A model generated the notes under the pieces. That model was not told the origin of the DNA. It worked only from the letters and a program-made list of their open reading frames with translations, and made no database searches. From positions 15,532,916 through 15,596,915 of the forward strand of contig OX345637.1 of NCBI GenBank assembly GCA_947044365.1: a stretch of 64,000 nucleotides of DNA. Reading direction: 5' to 3'. Source of the stretch: Petrosia ficiformis. Taxonomy: Eukaryota > Porifera > Demospongiae > Haplosclerida > Petrosiidae. Positions 58,466-64,000 of this stretch are shown piece after piece. The translations under genes and the position numbers were made by a program. Within the stretch, counting starts at the first letter, position 1, and each line of letters starts with the position of its first letter.

Positions 58466-59230
58466 GGTCACATAACATTATTATAATGAAGTATTTGTTT
58501 TATAAATATTTCATTAGCTGCCCCATTTTGTATTGTATAATTGAAACAATACAATATTCTATATAATTATTAGCTATAGTGTATGAAATGTAACTCCTGA
58601 TCTCATTGTTTTTTCTTTTAATTTCTTTCGTTATAATAATTTGATTATTTAAATCCTGATTTGCTACTAATGAGTTAGACTATTAATAATTTTATTGTCA
58701 TGAATATAATTATCTCTGTTTAATAATAAAATATGTATCATTGATATTTGCAGTAAAAGAATGACACACACATTTAGTATTGTCAATGTGAGGCAAGATT
58801 AGCAAAGTGTTAGCATTGTATGGCTTTACTCCTGATGAATTTATGTTTCCAATCAGAGTTCTGACAGCACATACATAATGACTGCCTGGTTTCGTAACTG
58901 AAGCATTCAGTACCACTCAGGAAGTATGTATATATGAAGTGCTGATGGTTGTCATAGCTCTGTGGTGAGAGGCTCAGTGAAACCACTGGTAGCTAAAGTC
59001 AGTAGCCCTGAATTCAATTCCCTGGCATTTTTTTCACTTTACTTTGTTCATGAATGTGAACAGACTTTAGATAATCACCTGAATTAGATACAGCATTAGT
59101 ATGAATCATGATTAACTATTAATCATGATTCATACTAAGGCAATTGAACACAATAAAATTATCATTTTACATCTACCTTATTAATAATGAATTATTCATT
59201 ATTAATAATAATAAATAATATTTCCTGCAC

Positions 59231-59277
<47 letters not shown>

Positions 59278-59339
59278 TGATAATAAATATTAAACAGAGA
59301 TATAGTGTATTATATATTATGATTAGTCTACTGTAGCTT
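58466..59339. other. Convergent intergenic region, Roco / ATP1A
   Basis: Holds an AATAAA-type signal near 58723, plausible for Roco polyadenylation. About 58955-59035 has a weak tRNA-like segment (A-box-like TAGCTCTGTGG, B-box-like GAATTCAATTCC), possibly a decayed SINE. A perfect hairpin GAATCATGATTAA / TTAATCATGATTC lies near 59093-59130. An AAT microsatellite spans about 59229-59275. Confidence 0.55.
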
Positions 59340-62300
59340 TTAATAGTAAGTCTCTCTCTCAACCCAACCTAAAGAGTAATATTATAATAATAATTAAATA
59401 ATAATATTACAGGATACATACCTCCTGGTCTCCTTCGTATGATAAGTTTTCTTATCTCATCGTACACAAAGATAAGAATAGAGAAACTTATGGGTGTACA
59501 CCACCATTCTAATCTTAATCCATGCATACGTAATGCTGTATCTAACCATGGACAGTAAGCTAGGAATACAGCTAGAGCTGTCTCAAATATTAGACCAAAT
59601 ATAAGATAATAGTTCCTAATAAATAAATAAATACATGTATAGATAATATAATGACTATATGAATGATGAATGGTGGATGGATGAATAGATGGATGCATGG
59701 ATGAATAGATGGATGGATGATACATGATGGACGGATAGATAAATGTATGATAAATGAATGACTGGATGTATGATGGGTGATGATGAATGGATGGTTCCTA
59801 ATGATTAAAGAAATATACATTATAGAATGATAAATGAATGGTGAGGCTAAATTTAAGTACATGAATGAATGGATACAATATCCATGATCCATCCATTCAT
59901 CCATCTGTCTTTTATTCATCCGTCCTCCATCCATTCATCCATTCATCCATCCATCCATCCATCCATCCATCCATCCTCCGACCATTCAATCCATTCATCC
60001 ATTCATTCATTAATCCATCCATCCCTTCATCCATCCATTCATCTATCCATCCATATATACAGAGATTACAGACAACTGGAAGTATATATAATTATGATTA
60101 TGATTAATGAATAAATATTCAATCATACTTGAATCCCTGTCTAAATAGAGAGTTCAGTCGTGTTTTACATATTATCAGATCAGCCCACTGTACTACAACA
60201 ATACTGATAAAGAATCCAGTGTGACATGTAAACTCCAGTGTTTTACGATTATCATAATTCTGTATATATACACATGTATAATGAATGGATGGATGATGGA
60301 TTAATGGATCATTAAAATTAATGGATAAATGGAGGGTGCATGAATGGGCCAGTGAGCAGATATATGATGGGATGAATGTACAGTACATACCAGCACATGT
60401 ATGTACATGTATCTATCTACATGTAAGCACATGTACAAATAGAAAGTATGTATATAATAAAACACAAGGAATAATTATTACATTACATGTACATGTATGT
60501 GAGGTACGTGATATATACATATATCTCATAATGAGATTCATAGCCCATACATTTCTATGGGGCGTGTAAGTTTATATTTCTCATATAAACCTCAAAATAG
60601 GTTGATATTTTAAAATATCAACCTTGTGAAACTCGATGGCGATTTCTTACGGACTCAATGACAATCTCTTGCAGGACAATCCAAGGTATGAATCTCATTC
60701 TAAAATATATCAGATATAACATGTTTCATCTGTCTATATGCGTTATATAAACCTGCCAACTCGGATGATATCACCCTCGGGCTACGCCCTCGGGTGATAT
60801 CTTACCTCGTGGTAGGTTTATATAACGCATATAGACCTCTGAAACATGATATATATAACACATAAATTATATACATGTATGTGAGGTGATATAATACATG
60901 TATACATGTATGTGAGGTGATATATACATGTATACATGTATGTGAGGTGATATATACATGTATACATGTATGTGAGGTGATATATACATATATACATGTA
61001 TGTGAGGTGATATATACATGTACACATGTATGTGAGGTGATATATACATATATACATGTATGTGAGGTGATATAATACATGTATACATGTATGTGAAGTG
61101 ATATATACATGTACATGTATACATGTATGTGAGGTGATATATACATGTACATGTATACATGTATGTCAAGTGATATATACATGTATACATGTATGTGAGG
61201 TGATATAATACATGTATACATGTATGTGAAGTGATATATACATGTACATGTATACATGTATGTGAAGTGATATATACATATATACATGTATGTGAAGTGA
61301 TATATACATGTATATATGTATGTGAGGTGATATATACATATATACATGTATGTGAGGTGATATAATACATGTATACATGTATATGAAGTGATATATACAT
61401 GTACATGTATACATGTATGTGAGGTGATATATACATATATACATGTACATGTATGTGAAGTGATATAATACATGTATACATGTATATGAAGTGATATATA
61501 CATGTATACATGTATATGAAGTGATATATACATGTACATATATACATGTATGTGAAGTGATATATACATATATGTGAAGTGATATATACATGTATACATG
61601 TATGTGAGGTGATATATACATGTATATGTATGTGAGGTGATATATACATATATACATGTATGTGAGGTGATATATACATGTACATGTATACATGTATGTG
61701 AAGTGATATATACATGTATACATGTATGTGAGGTGATATATACATGTATATATGTATGTGAGGTGATATATACATATATACATGCATGTGAGGTGATATA
61801 ATACATGTATACATGTATGTGAGGTGATATATACATATATACATGTATGCGAGGTGATATATACATATATACATGTATGTGAGGTGATATAATACATGTA
61901 TATATGTATGTAAGGTGATATATACATGTATATATGTATGTGAGGTGATATATACATGTATATATGTATGTGAGGTGATATAATACATGTATACATGTAT
62001 GTGAAGTGATATATACATGTATACATGTATGTGAAGTGATATAATACATTTATACATGTATGTGAGGTGATATATACATGTATACATGTATGTGAGGTGA
62101 TATATACATATATACATGTATGTGAGGTGATATAATACATGTATACATGTATGTGAAGTGATATATACATGTACATGTATACATGTACATGTATACATGT
62201 ATGTGAGGTGATATATACATGTACATGTATACATGTATGTCAAGTGATATATACATGTATACATGTATGTGAGGTGATATAATACATGTATACATGTATG

Positions 62301-63497
62301 TGAAGTGATATATACATATATCAGTATACATGTATGTGAACTGATATATACATATATACATGTATGTGAAGTGATATATACATATATACATGTATGTGAA
62401 GTGATATATACATGTATACATGTATGTGAGGTGATATATACATGTATATATGTATGTGAGGTGATATATACATATATACATGTATGTGAAGTGATATATA
62501 CATGTACATGTATACATGTATGTGAAGTGATATATACATGTATACATGTATGTGAGGTGATATAATACATGTATACATGTATGTGAAGTGATATATACAT
62601 GTACATGTATATATGTATGTGAGGTGATATATACATATATACATGTATGTGAGGTGATATATACATGTACATGTATACATGTATGTGAAGTGATATATAC
62701 ATGTATACATGTATGTGAGGTGATATAATACATGTATACATGTATGTGAAGTGATATATACATGTACATGTATACATGTATGTGAAGTGATATATACATA
62801 TATACATGTATGTGAAGTGATATATACATGTATACATGTATGTGAGGTGATATATACATGTATATATGTATGTGAGGTGATATATACATATATACATGTA
62901 TGTGAGGTGATATAATACATGTATACATGTATATGAAGTGATATATACATGTACATGTATACATGTATGTGAGGTGATATATACATATATACATGTGCAT
63001 GTATGTGAAGTGATATAATACATGTATACATGTATATGAAGTGATATATACATGTATACATGTATATGAAGTGATACATGTATATACATGTACATATATA
63101 CATGTATGTGAAGTGATATATACATGTACATGTACACATGTATGTGAGGTGATATATACATATATACATGTACATGTATGTGAGGCGATATATACATATA
63201 TACATGTATGTGAGGTGATATATACATATACATGTACATTGTATTATGACGTATAAGAAAGTTAAATGAGGAATCAAGCTACTTCTAACTCTCTCAACAT
63301 GTTATAATAATACTCATCAACTCACCCATTCTTGTCCAAAGCTATCTGTTACATAACCATTTTTATTATCCCAGTCTTTCCTCAGTCCCAGGAGTGTCCA
63401 AGGCAGAAACCCATTCTCACCCATTATCACAAAGTATGTAAAGAACCCAGCCATTGCCTGTATGATACCAATCTGACCATATGTCATACTAATTAAC
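59340..63497 (-). CDS. ATP1A: Na+/K+-ATPase alpha subunit, last four exons in window
   Basis: C-terminal part of the P-type sodium pump catalytic subunit, which exports 3 Na+ and imports 2 K+ at the plasma membrane. Exons in transcript order: 63326-63497, 60129-60259, 59422-59615, 59340-59368. Junction phases agree and the frame ends in TAA. This covers roughly transmembrane helices M7 to M10: [20 protein letters not shown], the extracellular SFGQ (family SYGQ, which contacts the beta subunit), [20 protein letters not shown], the [13 protein letters not shown] segment and [20 protein letters not shown]. It keeps the C-terminal Tyr-Tyr that is important for sodium binding in animal pumps. The 29-nt terminal exon encodes only GWVERETYY. 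The upstream exons with the phosphorylation site lie beyond the window. A satellite array fills the intron between the first two exons. Confidence 0.93.
59640..60060. repeat. GATG / CATC tetranucleotide-type repeats, inverted
   Basis: TGGATGGATGAATAGATGGA-like repeats (about 59665-59790) are followed by the complementary CATCCATCCATTCATCC block (about 59885-60055), so the intron can form a long imperfect hairpin. ATP1A intron. Confidence 0.85.
60600..60623. repeat. Perfect 24-bp palindrome
   Basis: GGTTGATATTTT followed by its exact complement AAAATATCAACC. Lies in the ATP1A intron. Confidence 0.8.
60719..60849. repeat. Fold-back element
   Basis: Imperfect arms ATGTTTCA...TATATGCGTTATATAAACC and the complementary GGTTTATATAACGCATATA...TGAAACAT surround a second palindrome, GATATCACCCTCGGGC / GCCCTCGGGTGATATC. 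Lies next to the satellite in the ATP1A intron. Confidence 0.8.
60870..63235. repeat. About 2.4-kb satellite, TACATGTATGTGAGGTGATATA unit
   Basis: More than 75 copies of a 28-36-bp unit built from a constant TATGTGAGGTGATATA or TATGTGAAGTGATATA core and a variable number of TACATG/TATACATG steps. It gives long spurious frames (repeats of ITSHTC on the minus strand). Lies wholly inside an ATP1A intron of 3.07 kb. Confidence 0.92.
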
Positions 63498-64000
63498 CTG
63501 TTGTGATGAAATGATTCATTTAATTAATGTGATCAACACATGATTACTGTTCATTGTGTACACAAATCAATTTAGTAACTAAGAAACATATAGTCTCATC
63601 CCCAGCCACACCACTATGTGATAAGCCTCTGGTGACTTTCTAGTAATATCTTGGTTGTGCTGACTCAGCATGTCATGTGATTATTTAGCACAGAATGTAT
63701 ATAAAATAGTGTGTTGCCAAGGTGAAATATCATAGATGGTTGTTATCCTATTATCACATAGGCTCTTTTCTGAGTTGCACATACAAACCTTTCCAAACAT
63801 TCATCCTGTGTCTCAGTAGTATAGATCTACTTTCATAGCTAAACATTGCAACTTAATAAATAATGGTATGTAGCCATTAGCAAAATAATAGCTTATCTTT
63901 AATAATCACCAGAAATAAACATTCCTTTGACATTTTCACACACGCGTCACATGATATTTGTCAATTACTGTATAGCCCTAAATTTTCAAATTTTGGCGAT
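63498..64000. other. Upstream ATP1A intron, runs off the window
   Basis: No exon recognised; AT-rich intron sequence preceding (on the minus strand) the exon at 63326-63497. Confidence 0.6.

Noticed and set aside
59590..60114. Frames rich in [10 protein letters not shown]
   Set aside because: Tetranucleotide repeat translation in an ATP1A intron.
60802..63277. Minus-strand frames up to 790 residues of [13 protein letters not shown] repeats
   Set aside because: Satellite translation; all alternative frames are equally open, with no gene-like composition, inside an ATP1A intron.

Overview
The window is AT-rich eukaryotic DNA from an animal. Genes carry many short GT-AG introns. I can read an axonemal CFAP45, the 3' end of a Na+/K+-ATPase alpha subunit, an ER TMEM147, a DHHC palmitoyltransferase, an aldonolactone-oxidase-type flavoenzyme pair and a Roco GTPase ending in a CARD-like domain. 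The small introns, AATAATTAT-rich spacers and Roco-CARD architecture suggest an early-branching metazoan, most likely a demosponge. That placement is inference. All exon models come from splice consensus, frame closure and remembered family sequences; no alignment was run.

Layout. 1-3150 is spacer. 3151-5766 (+) is aldonolactone oxidase copy A (7 exons). 6635-11078 is a Ty3/Gypsy element with 5-bp target duplications. 12080-21120 is a destroyed middle oxidase copy. It is split by a second Ty3/Gypsy element (14072-19031) and by two Mutator-like non-autonomous elements with perfect 9-bp target duplications; one of these carries a RecQ-helicase fragment. 23130-25877 (+) is intact oxidase copy B. 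26134-36677 (-) is CFAP45 in 17 exons, its introns filled with tandem repeats and a tRNA-derived SINE. A 140-bp head-to-head promoter with RFX X-box motifs separates it from a DHHC palmitoyltransferase (36818-43988, +, 10 exons). TMEM147 (44091-47268, -, 6 exons) follows tail-to-tail. A Roco-COR-CARD-like gene occupies 48561-58465 (+). The 3' end of ATP1A (59340-63497, -, last four exons) closes the window; one of its introns holds about 2.4 kb of satellite.

The most unusual structure lies at 49012-53330, at the 5' end of the Roco gene. It is a tandem array of 30 nearly identical units of about 140 bp. Each contains a YAG acceptor, exactly three variable bases and a GTGAGT donor, so each unit can be read as a one-codon microexon between near-identical 137-nt introns. 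The triplet is hypervariable while the introns hardly vary. None of the 30 triplets is a stop. With the flanking exons the whole reading frame closes at 919 codons. I read this as a microexon or intron-multiplication array able to add 0 to 30 codons to an innate-immune-like GTPase without changing frame. Splicing is inferred; transcript data would decide it.
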